This document shows, one piece after another, positions 14,695 through 22,487 of a stretch of DNA of 64,000 nucleotides. Every line of letters starts with the position of its first letter. The first letter of the stretch is position 1. Made by a program: the position numbers and the translations under genes. Under the pieces are notes generated by a model. The model made no database searches and had not been told where the DNA came from. It saw nothing but the letters and a program-made list of their open reading frames with translations. The DNA comes from Hyphomonas sp. (lineage in GTDB: Bacteria > Pseudomonadota > Alphaproteobacteria > Caulobacterales > Hyphomonadaceae): assembly GCA_013791775.1 (NCBI GenBank), contig VMTE01000006.1, forward strand, positions 59,799-123,798, given 5' to 3'.

Positions 14695-16556
14695 CCACCA
14701 CCCACATCCCGTTCCGCGAGGTGCCTTACCTGCCGCTGAAGGTGAACCTGGATCGGCGCCCCGACGGCACGATCTATCTCGCCAACGGACAGCCGCTGAA
14801 ACCCGGTCCGCCGCACATGCTCGCCCCGCTGGTGAAGTGGGCCGCCGAACGCCCGCATCAGGTCTGGCTCGCCGAGCGTTGGCCGGCCGATCCCTCGCAG
14901 CCCGGCTGGCGCGAGTTGACGTATGCGGAGGGTCTGGCCGAAGTCAGACGCCTCGCTGCCGCCTTCCTCAGCGAAGGGGCAGGACAGGGCGCGCCTCTGA
15001 TGATCCTGTCGAAGAACTCTATCGACAACGCTCTGCTGATGTATGCCGCCATGTGGGCCAGCAGCCCGGTCGTCCCGGTCACGCCCGCCTACGCGCTCCT
15101 CAGCCAGGATCTCGTGCGCCTCAACTATATCGACCGGCTGACGCAGCCGAAATTCATCTATGTGGAAGACGGCGCCGAATACCAGCGCGCGCTGAACGGC
15201 ATGCAACTCGCGGGCCGGCTGGTCATCTATTCCCGCAACGCGCCCAACGTGCCCCGCGCCGTCAGCGTCGAGGATTTCGCCGGGCAGGCGGGCGGCGCCG
15301 TCGATGCCGCCTATGCCGAACTGACGCCGGCGACCGTTGCAAAATACATGCTCACCTCCGGCTCCACCGGCGAGCCAAAAGCGGTCATCAACACCCACGG
15401 TATGATCGCCGCCAACGCCAAGATGATCCGCTCCGTCTGGGACGAAGACCGTCTCGACGCGATCACCGGCGGCCCGCAGGTGATGGTCAACTTCCTGCCC
15501 TGGAGCCACACCTACGGCGCCAATGCCATCCTGCACAACATGCTCGACTGGGGCGGCACGCTGTATATCGACCAGGGCGCGCCAACGCCCCAGCGCCTGT
15601 CGGAAATGCTCCGTAACCTGAAGGAAATCCCGACCACGCAGCACACCACCGTGCCGCAAGCCTGGGCGGCGCTCGCCACCGCGCTGGAACAGGACGGCGA
15701 TCTCGCCGAAGTATTCTTCTCGCGGCTCACCTCCATGGCCTATGGCGGCGCCGCGATGGGCCAGGACATCTACGAGCGCATCCAGAACGTCGCCGTGCGC
15801 GTCACCGGCGAGCGCATCTCCCTCTCGGCCGGCTTCGGCGCCACCGAAACCTCGCCCACCGCCTCCAACGTTCATTGGCCGAACGCCGCGATGGGCCTGA
15901 TCGGCCTGCCGCTGCCCGGCAACGTGTTCAAGCTCGTGCCCACCGGCACCAAGCTCGAACTGCGCGTCAAGGGCATCAACGTCACGCCGGGCTATCTCTG
16001 CAACCCGGAGAAAACCGCCGAAGCCTTCGACGAGGAAGGCTATTACCGCCTCGGCGACGCCGTCCGCTTCGTCGATCTGGCCGACCCCGAAAAGGGTCTC
16101 GCCTTCGACGGGCGCACCGTGGAAGAATTCAAGCTCGCCAGCGGCACCTGGGTCTCGACCGGTTCGGTCCGGATGTCGGCCGTGTCCGCCAGCGGCGGAA
16201 TCCTCTCCGATGCCATCGTGTGCGGTCTCAACCGCAACGAGATCGGCTTGCTGGGTTTCCTGAACGAAGCCTATTGCCACAGGTTGACCGGCGGCCCGCT
16301 GCCGCTCGATGCCCTCGTCCGGCATCCTGCAATTGAAGACGCGCTCCGCTGCAGCCTCGCCGGGCACAACCGGACGAACCCGAACGCGGCCTCCCGCATC
16401 GCGCGCATCCTCCTGCAAACGGTCCAGCCCCGGGCCGACCTCGGCGAAATCACCGAGAAAGGCTACATCAACCAGTCCCGCACGCAGGACATACGGGCCG
16501 ACCAGATCGCACTGCTTTATTCTGACGCACCGGCGCCCGGTAAGTTCCTGATTTGA
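14691..16556 (+). CDS. fcs: Feruloyl-CoA synthetase-type acyl-adenylating enzyme
   Basis: A 621-residue ANL-superfamily enzyme. The ATP-binding loop MLTSGSTGEPKAV is at about 219-231. The family segments FLPWSHTYGANAI, SAGFGATETSPT, RLGDAVRF and the C-terminal GEITEKGYINQ match feruloyl-CoA synthases, which activate ferulate and related hydroxycinnamates with ATP and CoA. Length (about 620) is typical of that branch and longer than ordinary acyl-CoA ligases. The start codon overlaps the ParE stop. No enoyl-CoA hydratase/aldolase (ech) lies next to it, but an aldehyde dehydrogenase and a ThDP enzyme follow within 5 kb. Confidence 0.85.
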   Translation: MTTTHIPFREVPYLPLKVNLDRRPDGTIYLANGQPLKPGPPHMLAPLVKWAAERPHQVWLAERWPADPSQPGWRELTYAEGLAEVRRLAAAFLSEGAGQGAPLMILSKNSIDNALLMYAAMWASSPVVPVTPAYALLSQDLVRLNYIDRLTQPKFIYVEDGAEYQRALNGMQLAGRLVIYSRNAPNVPRAVSVEDFAGQAGGAVDAAYAELTPATVAKYMLTSGSTGEPKAVINTHGMIAANAKMIRSVWDEDRLDAITGGPQVMVNFLPWSHTYGANAILHNMLDWGGTLYIDQGAPTPQRLSEMLRNLKEIPTTQHTTVPQAWAALATALEQDGDLAEVFFSRLTSMAYGGAAMGQDIYERIQNVAVRVTGERISLSAGFGATETSPTASNVHWPNAAMGLIGLPLPGNVFKLVPTGTKLELRVKGINVTPGYLCNPEKTAEAFDEEGYYRLGDAVRFVDLADPEKGLAFDGRTVEEFKLASGTWVSTGSVRMSAVSASGGILSDAIVCGLNRNEIGLLGFLNEAYCHRLTGGPLPLDALVRHPAIEDALRCSLAGHNRTNPNAASRIARILLQTVQPRADLGEITEKGYINQSRTQDIRADQIALLYSDAPAPGKFLI

Positions 16557-16815
16557 ATTGATCCGCAGCGGCTCTGGCAGTGGAACGCACATCGCGGCGC
16601 ATTGGGGGGGTCGATTTCTGGCGCCGGCATTTGTATATCACACCCAAGCTGCAGTTCAGTCTGCAGCCCAGCCATTCCCCTTTGGCTTATGGCGGGCCGC
16701 AGGACGTTCAAGGAAGACCCCCTTGCTTTCAGTTCGTTCCTGCGGCCCGTTTCAATTTTGCACCTGCCGATGATTTCGCCTAAGCACCGGATGCAACACG
16801 CATCGGGAGACGGGA

Positions 16816-18387
16816 ATGGCAGACGAACGCACCAGCATGACAGGCGCCGAGGCGCTGGTTTCCACCCTGGCTGATCACGGCGTTACCGCCTGTTTCGCCA
16901 ATCCCGGCACCTCGGAAATGCACCTCGTCACCGCGCTCGATCACGAGCCGCGCATCCATTCCTCGCTCTGCCTGTTTGAAGGCGTGGCCACCGGCGCAGC
17001 TGACGGCCATGCCCGCGTCACCGGCAACCCCGCGATGACGCTGCTGCATCTCGGCGCCGGCTTCCTGAACGGCGGGGCCAACATCCACAATGCCAAGCGT
17101 GCCTGGACGCCGATGATCAACGTGATCGGCGATCATGCCGTGCCGCACCTTCGCTATGACGCGCCGCTGACCTCCAACATCCTCGGCCTCGCCGGCCCGA
17201 ACTCGGTCTGGATCAAATCGGCCAACCAGGCAGGCGAGGCTGGCAACCTCGCCGCCGAAGCCTGGGAGGCGAGCTTCAGTCCGGTGCCGGGTCCGGTCTC
17301 GTTGTTGCTGCCGGCCGACACCGCCTGGACCGAAGGCGGCAAGCCCGGCAAGGCCCGCACGCGCCCATCGCTTCGCGCGCCGGACGCCGGCAGGATCGCC
17401 GCCGCCGCCAAGGCCGTGCGCGGCGCCATGAAGCCGGTCATCCTGATCAACGGCACGGCGCTGACCCCCGCCGGCCTTGCCCACGCCGCGCGCCTGAAAG
17501 CGTCCGGCATCCGTGTACTGACGGACACGTTCTTCCCGCGCATGGCGCGCGGCGCGGGCCTGTTCGCGCCGGACCGCATGCAGTACTTCGCCGAAGGCGC
17601 GATGGCCGACCTTGAAGGGACAGACCTGATGCTGGTGGCGGGCACGCAGGTTCCGGTCGCCTTCTTCGCCTATCCCGGCAAGCCGAGCGTGCTGGTTCCG
17701 GCGGGCTGCACGCCGCTCGTGATCGGCGGTCCTGAAACCGACAGCGCCGCGATCCTCGGCGCGCTGGCCGATGCGCTCGGCGCCCGGGCTTCGGCCGATC
17801 CGGCGCCGCTCGACCTGCCGGGCCTGCCCACCGGCGCGCTGAACGCGGCCACCATCGGCGCCTCCATCGCCCGCCACATGCCGGAGGGCACGTTCGTCTC
17901 GGATGATGGCGTCTCCAACGGTCTGCCGGCCTTCCTGATGACCGGCCGCGCCCGGCCGCACGAATGGATGATGCTGACCGGCGGCGCGATCGGGCAGGGC
18001 CTGCCGCTGGCGCTCGGCGCGGCGATTGCCGCCCGGGGCCGCAGCAAGGTGCTCTGCCTGTCGGGCGACGGCGCCGCGATGTACACCAACCAGGCCCTGT
18101 GGAGCATGGCGCGGGAAGGGGTGGATGTGGTCAACGTGATCTTCGTCAACCATTCCTACCGTATCCTGAACATCGAACTGGCGCGCACCGGCGCCGGCAA
18201 TCCGGGCCGCGTCGCCGATGACCTGCTCGGCCTCGGCCGCCCGGAAATCAACTGGGTGAAACTGTCCGAGGCACAAGGCGTCCCTGCCGTCAGCGCCGCC
18301 ACCGCCGAAGACTTCGACGCCGCGCTCGCCCGCGCCTTCACCGAACCCGGCCCCCACCTCATCGCCGCCCACGTCCCGGCCCGGTAG
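16816..18387 (+). CDS. ThDP-dependent acetolactate synthase / benzoylformate decarboxylase-like enzyme
   Basis: A 523-residue three-domain ThDP enzyme. The N-terminal Pyr domain has FANPGTSEMHL and the cofactor-activating Glu in LFEGVATGAADGHAR. The C-terminal PP domain has the GDGAAMYTNQALWSM...NHSY Mg-ThDP motif (about 417-453). Family members are annotated acetolactate synthase large subunit, but the short length and lack of an adjacent small subunit argue for a decarboxylase or carboligase in catabolism. The exact substrate cannot be read from the sequence. It stands 259 bases after fcs with no recognised gene between. Confidence 0.8.
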   Translation: MADERTSMTGAEALVSTLADHGVTACFANPGTSEMHLVTALDHEPRIHSSLCLFEGVATGAADGHARVTGNPAMTLLHLGAGFLNGGANIHNAKRAWTPMINVIGDHAVPHLRYDAPLTSNILGLAGPNSVWIKSANQAGEAGNLAAEAWEASFSPVPGPVSLLLPADTAWTEGGKPGKARTRPSLRAPDAGRIAAAAKAVRGAMKPVILINGTALTPAGLAHAARLKASGIRVLTDTFFPRMARGAGLFAPDRMQYFAEGAMADLEGTDLMLVAGTQVPVAFFAYPGKPSVLVPAGCTPLVIGGPETDSAAILGALADALGARASADPAPLDLPGLPTGALNAATIGASIARHMPEGTFVSDDGVSNGLPAFLMTGRARPHEWMMLTGGAIGQGLPLALGAAIAARGRSKVLCLSGDGAAMYTNQALWSMAREGVDVVNVIFVNHSYRILNIELARTGAGNPGRVADDLLGLGRPEINWVKLSEAQGVPAVSAATAEDFDAALARAFTEPGPHLIAAHVPAR

Positions 18388-18444
18388 GTATCAAAACCCG
18401 CACGCCAGTTTGAACTAACCTCGCTCACCCCGCAAATCCTCCCG

Positions 18445-18533
18445 CTCCGCAGGTACCTGCGCAGGCAGGTACCCAGCGCACTGAAAACGCAGCCTCCGAA
18501 TCTGGGCCCCTGCCTGCGCAGGGGCCTGCGGAG
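18445..18533. repeat. Composite hairpin repeat
   Basis: Two 9-bp hairpins (GGTACCTGC arms at 18452-18460 and 18465-18473; GGCCCCTGC arms at 18505-18513 and 18518-18526) are enclosed by an outer 8-bp stem CTCCGCAG / CTGCGGAG (18445-18452 and 18526-18533). It follows the ThDP gene and may act as its transcript end. The nested symmetry looks like a mobile palindromic element. Confidence 0.6.
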
Positions 18534-18660
18534 AGGGCGCGCCAGAACCAGAAACGCAACCCCACCCGGCCAGCCCCCGCTGCGTCCGGACGCACGCGCA
18601 GCCCGCCGCCGGCCTGCCGGCTTCAATTGACCCGCCCGGCAGCCATGGTAGGCTTTCCCC

Positions 18661-19650
18661 ATGGACAAGAAGGCCCACCCGTCCGCTGCCGCGCCCGCCG
18701 GTGCCCACGCTGATGTTGTGCGCGAAGTTGCGCTGTCGCGCAGCGCCGCTGCCCGCTCCGCCATCGCCGCCTCCTGGGCCCGGTCGTTGACGACGCATGG
18801 CCTGGCGCCGGATGCGCCGCACCGGGATGTGCGCATCGACGCGGCCGGATTGCGCCAGCGCCGCGACGCGCTCGGGCGGATGCTGGCGATTTCCAATCCG
18901 GTCATGGACCGTCTGCACGCCAGCCTCGGCCTCGCCGGGTGCAGCATCTTCCTCTGTGATACCGGCGGCATCGTGCTCGACCAGCGTACGCCGGAGGCCG
19001 ACGAAGGCCTGTTCCGCGCCGCCGGGCTCTGGCGCGGTTCGGACTGGTCGGAGCCCGCACAGGGCACCAACGGCATCGGCACCTGCATCGCCGAGGAGCG
19101 CGTCATCACGGTCTACCGCGACCAGCACTTCCACGACAGCAACACGGTGATGACCTGCATGGGCGCGCCGGTGTTCGATGAACTCGGCGAGATCGCTGCG
19201 GTGCTGGACGTCTCGTCCTGCCGGTCGGACCTCACCCAGCCCTTCGCCGCGCTGATCGCCCAGACCGTGGCCGACGCCGCGCGCCAGATCGAGGCTGATC
19301 ATTTCCAGAGCTGCTTTTCCGGTCAGCGTATCGTGCGCGGCAAGGGCGACGGCCAGCGCGGCGCCGTGCTGTTCGCGGTCGATGGCGACGACCTCGTGAT
19401 CGGCGCCACCCGCGCCGCCCGGCAGGTCTACAGTCTCGGCCCGGAGGCCTTCGCCACACCGCGCCCGGCCGGCGACATCTTCGGAGATTCCGACCAGCGC
19501 GGCATCGGGCTCGACAGTGCCGAGCGGCGTGAACTGAAGCGGGCGATCGCGCGCGCCGAAGGCAACATGGCGGCGGCGGCCCGCGCCCTCGGCATCAGCC
19601 GCGCCACCCTCTACCGCCGCATGGACCGCCTGGACGTCGGGACGGACTGA
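18661..19650 (+). CDS. GAF-Fis regulator of aldehyde or acetoin metabolism (AcoR-like, no AAA+ domain)
   Basis: A 329-residue regulator. An N-terminal GAF-type sensor (about 75-215) contains GSDWSEPAQGTNGIGTCIAE and MGAPVFDELGEIAAVLDVSS, both characteristic of AcoR-like activators. The C-terminus is a Fis-type helix-turn-helix (ELKRAIARAEGNMAAAARAL, then GISRATLYRRMDRL, about 287-322). The AAA+ sigma-54 activation domain normally found between them is absent; no GAFTGA or Walker motif is present. It is followed in the same direction by an aldehyde dehydrogenase gene with a perfect palindrome between, which suggests direct control of that gene. Confidence 0.85.
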   Translation: MDKKAHPSAAAPAGAHADVVREVALSRSAAARSAIAASWARSLTTHGLAPDAPHRDVRIDAAGLRQRRDALGRMLAISNPVMDRLHASLGLAGCSIFLCDTGGIVLDQRTPEADEGLFRAAGLWRGSDWSEPAQGTNGIGTCIAEERVITVYRDQHFHDSNTVMTCMGAPVFDELGEIAAVLDVSSCRSDLTQPFAALIAQTVADAARQIEADHFQSCFSGQRIVRGKGDGQRGAVLFAVDGDDLVIGATRAARQVYSLGPEAFATPRPAGDIFGDSDQRGIGLDSAERRELKRAIARAEGNMAAAARALGISRATLYRRMDRLDVGTD

Positions 19651-19667
19651 CGTTTCGCCGGCCAACC

Positions 19668-19685
19668 TGTCTCAGTTCTGAGACA
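19668..19685. promoter_or_regulatory. Palindromic operator upstream of aldehyde dehydrogenase
   Basis: TGTCTCAG (19668-19675) and CTGAGACA (19678-19685) form a perfect 8-bp inverted repeat with a TT centre, 107 bases before the dehydrogenase ATG. The TGTC/GACA ends resemble Fis-type activator sites of the AcoR class. The obvious binder is the GAF-Fis protein encoded just upstream. Confidence 0.6.
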
Positions 19686-19792
19686 CATCCGCCAGGCTGT
19701 ACCGCCGGCCCGGCTGACGCCGCCGGCATTCGGGATCATCCTCCGGACCAGTCTTCGCGCAATGACGAAGAGATCCATGGAGGAACTCCCAG

Positions 19793-21316
19793 ATGGCCGA
19801 CACACAAGTTCTCGACACCTCGACGATGAAATCTCCGTTCAAGGAGCGTTACGACAATTTCATCGGCGGCAAGTTCGTTGCGCCCGTTGCGGGCCGCTAT
19901 TTCGACAACCCCTCACCGATCACCGGCATGACGATCTGTGCGGTCGCGCGCTCTGACGCGGCCGACATCAATCTGGCACTCGACGCCGCCCACGCGGCCA
20001 AGGACGCCTGGGGCAAGACCTCGGTGGCCGAGCGCGCCCGCCTCCTCAACCTCATCGCCGACCGCATGGAGGAGAACCTCGAGCTGCTCGCCACCTGCGA
20101 GACCTGGGACAATGGCAAGCCGATCCGCGAAACCATGGCGGCCGATCTTCCGCTCGCGGTCGATCACTTCCGCTACTTCGCCGGCTGCATCCGCGCGCAG
20201 GAAGGCGGCATCAGCGAGATCGACAATGACACCGTGGCCTATCATTTCCATGAGCCGCTCGGCGTGGTCGGCCAGATCATCCCGTGGAACTTTCCGCTGC
20301 TGATGGCGGTGTGGAAACTGGCGCCCGCACTCGCTGCCGGCAACTGCGTCGTGCTGAAACCGGCTGAACAGACGCCGGCTTCGATCATGGTGTTCGCCGA
20401 ACTGATCGGCGACCTCCTGCCGCCGGGCGTGCTGAACATCGTCAACGGTTTCGGCCTCGAGGCCGGCAAGCCGCTCGCCTCCAGCAAGCGGATTGCCAAG
20501 ATCGCCTTCACCGGCGAGACGACCACCGGCCGCCTGATAATGCAGTACGCCGCCGAGAACATCATCCCGGTGACGCTCGAACTCGGCGGCAAGTCGCCGA
20601 ACATCTTCTTCGCCGACGTGATGCGCGAGGATGACGACTATCTCGACAAGGCCATCGAAGGCTTCGTGATGTTTGCGCTGAACCAGGGCGAGGTCTGCAC
20701 CTGTCCCTCGCGCGCGCTGATCCACGAGTCGATCTATGACCGGTTCATGGAGCGCGCCCTGAAGCGGGTCGCCGCGATCAAGCTGGGCAACCCGCTGGAC
20801 CCCGCCACGATGGTCGGCGCGCAGGCCTCCTCGGAGCAGAAGGAGAAGATCCTCTCCTATTTCGACATCGGCCGGCAGGAAGGCGCCGAAGTGCTGATCG
20901 GCGGCCAGGCGGCCGATCATGGCGGCGATCTTGCGGGTGGCTATTACATCCAGCCGACGGTGCTGAAGGGCCACAACAAGATGCGCGTTTTCCAGGAAGA
21001 GATCTTCGGGCCGGTGGTGTCGGTGACGACGTTCAAGGACGATGCTGACGCGCTCGCCATCGCCAATGACACGCTGTACGGCCTCGGCGCCGGTGTGTGG
21101 AGCCGCGAGGCGAACACCTGCTACCGCTTCGGCCGCGCGATCCAGGCGGGCCGCGTGTGGACGAACTGCTACCACGCCTATCCGGCCCATGCCGCCTTCG
21201 GCGGGTATAAGCAATCCGGCATCGGCCGCGAGAACCATGCGAAGATGCTGGACCATTATCAGCAGACCAAGAACATGCTGGTGAGCTACTCACCGAAGAA
21301 ACTTGGCTTCTTCTGA
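19793..21316 (+). CDS. Aldehyde dehydrogenase (AldB/ExaC/AcoD type)
   Basis: A 507-residue NAD(P)+-dependent aldehyde dehydrogenase. Key motifs are [10 protein letters not shown] (about 160-169), the catalytic Glu in [10 protein letters not shown], the catalytic Cys in [15 protein letters not shown] (about 299-313) and the C-terminal [10 protein letters not shown]. The VCTCPSR form is typical of the AldB/ExaC/AcoD branch that oxidises acetaldehyde, chloroacetaldehyde or similar short aldehydes. GGAGG precedes the ATG. It is flanked by a GAF-Fis regulator and by DUF779, the standard genomic setting for this branch. Vanillin from the nearby feruloyl-CoA route is a possible but unproven substrate. 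Confidence 0.95.
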   Translation: MADTQVLDTSTMKSPFKERYDNFIGGKFVAPVAGRYFDNPSPITGMTICAVARSDAADINLALDAAHAAKDAWGKTSVAERARLLNLIADRMEENLELLATCETWDNGKPIRETMAADLPLAVDHFRYFAGCIRAQEGGISEIDNDTVAYHFHEPLGVVGQIIPWNFPLLMAVWKLAPALAAGNCVVLKPAEQTPASIMVFAELIGDLLPPGVLNIVNGFGLEAGKPLASSKRIAKIAFTGETTTGRLIMQYAAENIIPVTLELGGKSPNIFFADVMREDDDYLDKAIEGFVMFALNQGEVCTCPSRALIHESIYDRFMERALKRVAAIKLGNPLDPATMVGAQASSEQKEKILSYFDIGRQEGAEVLIGGQAADHGGDLAGGYYIQPTVLKGHNKMRVFQEEIFGPVVSVTTFKDDADALAIANDTLYGLGAGVWSREANTCYRFGRAIQAGRVWTNCYHAYPAHAAFGGYKQSGIGRENHAKMLDHYQQTKNMLVSYSPKKLGFF

Positions 21317-21421
21317 TCGCCTGATCCCCGGATCAGGCCGGTGAGCGGTTCCGGTGCGCGGTCCTCCCAGCGCGCGCCGGAACCGCTCCCTTCAGCCGCA
21401 AAGCCGTGTACGGAGCAAGCG

Positions 21422-21787
21422 ATGCCGGAATCCTCCCCGCTGCGGGTGACTGCCACCGAGGCCGCCCGCGACCTGATCGCCGAGATCCGCAAGGACCATC
21501 CGGATATCCTCTTCCACCAGTCCGGCGGGTGCTGCGACGGGTCGAGCCCGATGTGCTATCCGGCGGGCGAGTTCCGGATCGGGGACGTGGACATCTGCCT
21601 CGGCGAGATCGACGGCGTGCCGGTCTACATTTCCGAAAGCCAGTACGGCGCCTGGAAACACACCCAGCTGATCCTCGATGTCGTGCCCGGCCGGGGCGGC
21701 ATGTTCTCGCTCGATAACGGCCGGGAGCTGCGGTTCCTTTCGCGGGCGAGGGCGTTTACGGCGGACGAGCTGGAGGCGCTGGATTGA
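21422..21787 (+). CDS. DUF779 domain protein
   Basis: A 121-residue protein of the DUF779 family. The Cys-rich signature HQSGGCCDGSSPMCYP (about 35-50) and GEIDGVPVYIS are seen. Members are encoded beside aldehyde dehydrogenases of the AldB/ExaC branch, as here, but their biochemical role is not established. The cysteines may bind metal. The ATG at 21422 begins the conserved region; a longer frame upstream only extends into the preceding gap. It ends just before a strong hairpin. Confidence 0.85.
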   Translation: MPESSPLRVTATEAARDLIAEIRKDHPDILFHQSGGCCDGSSPMCYPAGEFRIGDVDICLGEIDGVPVYISESQYGAWKHTQLILDVVPGRGGMFSLDNGRELRFLSRARAFTADELEALD

Positions 21788-21791
21788 AGTT

Positions 21792-21841
21792 GCCCCACCC
21801 TAACCCTCCCCAAGCTTGCTTGGGGAGGGTTAGGGTGGGGC
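21792..21841. repeat. Perfect 23-bp hairpin after DUF779
   Basis: Arms at 21792-21814 and 21819-21841 (GCCCCACCCTAACC... and its exact complement) are separated only by CTTG. The stem begins 4 bases after the DUF779 stop and can end the transcript, but it lacks a U tract. The CCCTCCCC/GGGGAGGG core resembles the A-type repeats in this window. Confidence 0.8.
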
Positions 21842-21867
21842 ACTCGATCCTCCAAAACATCCAACCC

Positions 21868-21898
21868 TTGCGATTCCCCGAACGCCCGCGCATATACC
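21868..21898 (+). promoter_or_regulatory. Putative promoter of the SRP RNA gene
   Basis: TTGCGA (21868-21873) and TATACC (21893-21898) resemble -35 and -10 boxes, with a 19-base spacer. The -10 lies about five bases before the predicted RNA 5' end, which fits a sigma-70 start. Confidence 0.4.
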
Positions 21899-21902
21899 GC
21901 CT

Positions 21903-22003
21903 CGGAGGCAGGTGGCGGACGGGTCGCTCGCCAATCGGGTCAGGCGGGGAACCGAGCAGCCCTAACGAGCTTCAGCCCGGGTCGTTTGCCTGTCTCCACC
22001 CTT
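21903..22003 (+). ncRNA. ffs: Small signal recognition particle RNA (4.5S type)
   Basis: The segment holds the SRP RNA apical domain: GGTCAGG (21938-21944), then GGGGAACCGAGCAGCC (21947-21962), the alphaproteobacterial form of the conserved GGUCAGG...GGAAGCAGCC Ffh-binding loop. The outer ends pair, with GGAGgCAGG at the 5' side (21903-21911) against CCTGtCTCC at the 3' side (about 21990-21998), giving the expected hairpin of about 100 nt. It pairs with Ffh to target membrane proteins. The exact ends are estimated. Confidence 0.88.
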
Positions 22004-22010
22004 TGCGGCC

Positions 22011-22371
22011 GTGATTCCCGCCTACCTCGCGGGTCCGGCCGTTCTCCGACATATCCGGGACCGGGACATGGACGCGGCGAAGCGTTCGCCCTTCTTTGGG
22101 CCGTTCGAGGCCGGGGGGCGATTCGTTCCAGGCTACCAGGCCGGCGCTGTCTGGATTTCCGGCGAACCGTTGCCCTGGGGATGCGCCTGCGAGGTGGGCA
22201 ACAAAACTGTAACCGCGGCGAAGACGGGTTTCATGCTATACGTTTTCGTGTGCCCATAAGCGGGCAGCGCAGTCGGCTGGAAACCCCCGCAACATGGGCG
22301 ATCCGGCGGCGGCGTTAACCTTTCGTTCAGAAGATTTCCACGCCTCTTTGACGGATTTGTAAAATGGGCCG
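22011..22371. other. Non-coding stretch between SRP RNA and nrdA promoter
   Basis: No convincing gene is seen. An imperfect hairpin (CCCGC 22017-22021 with GCGGG 22029-22033, outer GGCC pairs) directly follows the SRP RNA and may help termination or processing. An open frame of 82 codons (22011-22259, GTG start) has no family features and no ribosome site. Confidence 0.4.
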
Positions 22372-22401
22372 TTGACCGGAAATTAACCTTCGGACACTAT
22401 A
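22372..22401 (+). promoter_or_regulatory. Putative nrdA promoter
   Basis: TTGACC (22372-22377) is a good -35. The best -10 candidates, CACTAT or ACTATA (22395-22401), lie 17-18 bases away and fall inside the NrdR box, so repressor binding would block polymerase. Confidence 0.45.
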
Positions 22402-22409
22402 TGTTGTGT
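22394..22409. promoter_or_regulatory. NrdR box
   Basis: ACACTATATGTTGTGT matches the NrdR consensus (acaCwAtATaTwGtgt) at nearly every position and lies 79 bases before nrdA. A degenerate second match (9 of 16) starts at 22425, exactly 31 bases on, the usual spacing of paired NrdR boxes; that one is weak. Confidence 0.75.
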
Positions 22410-22487
22410 CAGGGAAGAGGCGCCAGACCACATTTGGTTAAACGCCCCGATAACCCAGTAAAAGCAGGAAGAATCAGGAGGGTCGCC

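Noticed and set aside
19686-19792. Sigma-54 promoter for the aldehyde dehydrogenase
   Set aside because: No GG-N10-GC pair with the right surroundings was found, and the adjacent regulator lacks an AAA+ domain.
22011-22259. 82-codon frame after the SRP RNA
   Set aside because: No ribosome site, no recognisable features, GTG start within the RNA trailer; not enough to call a gene.
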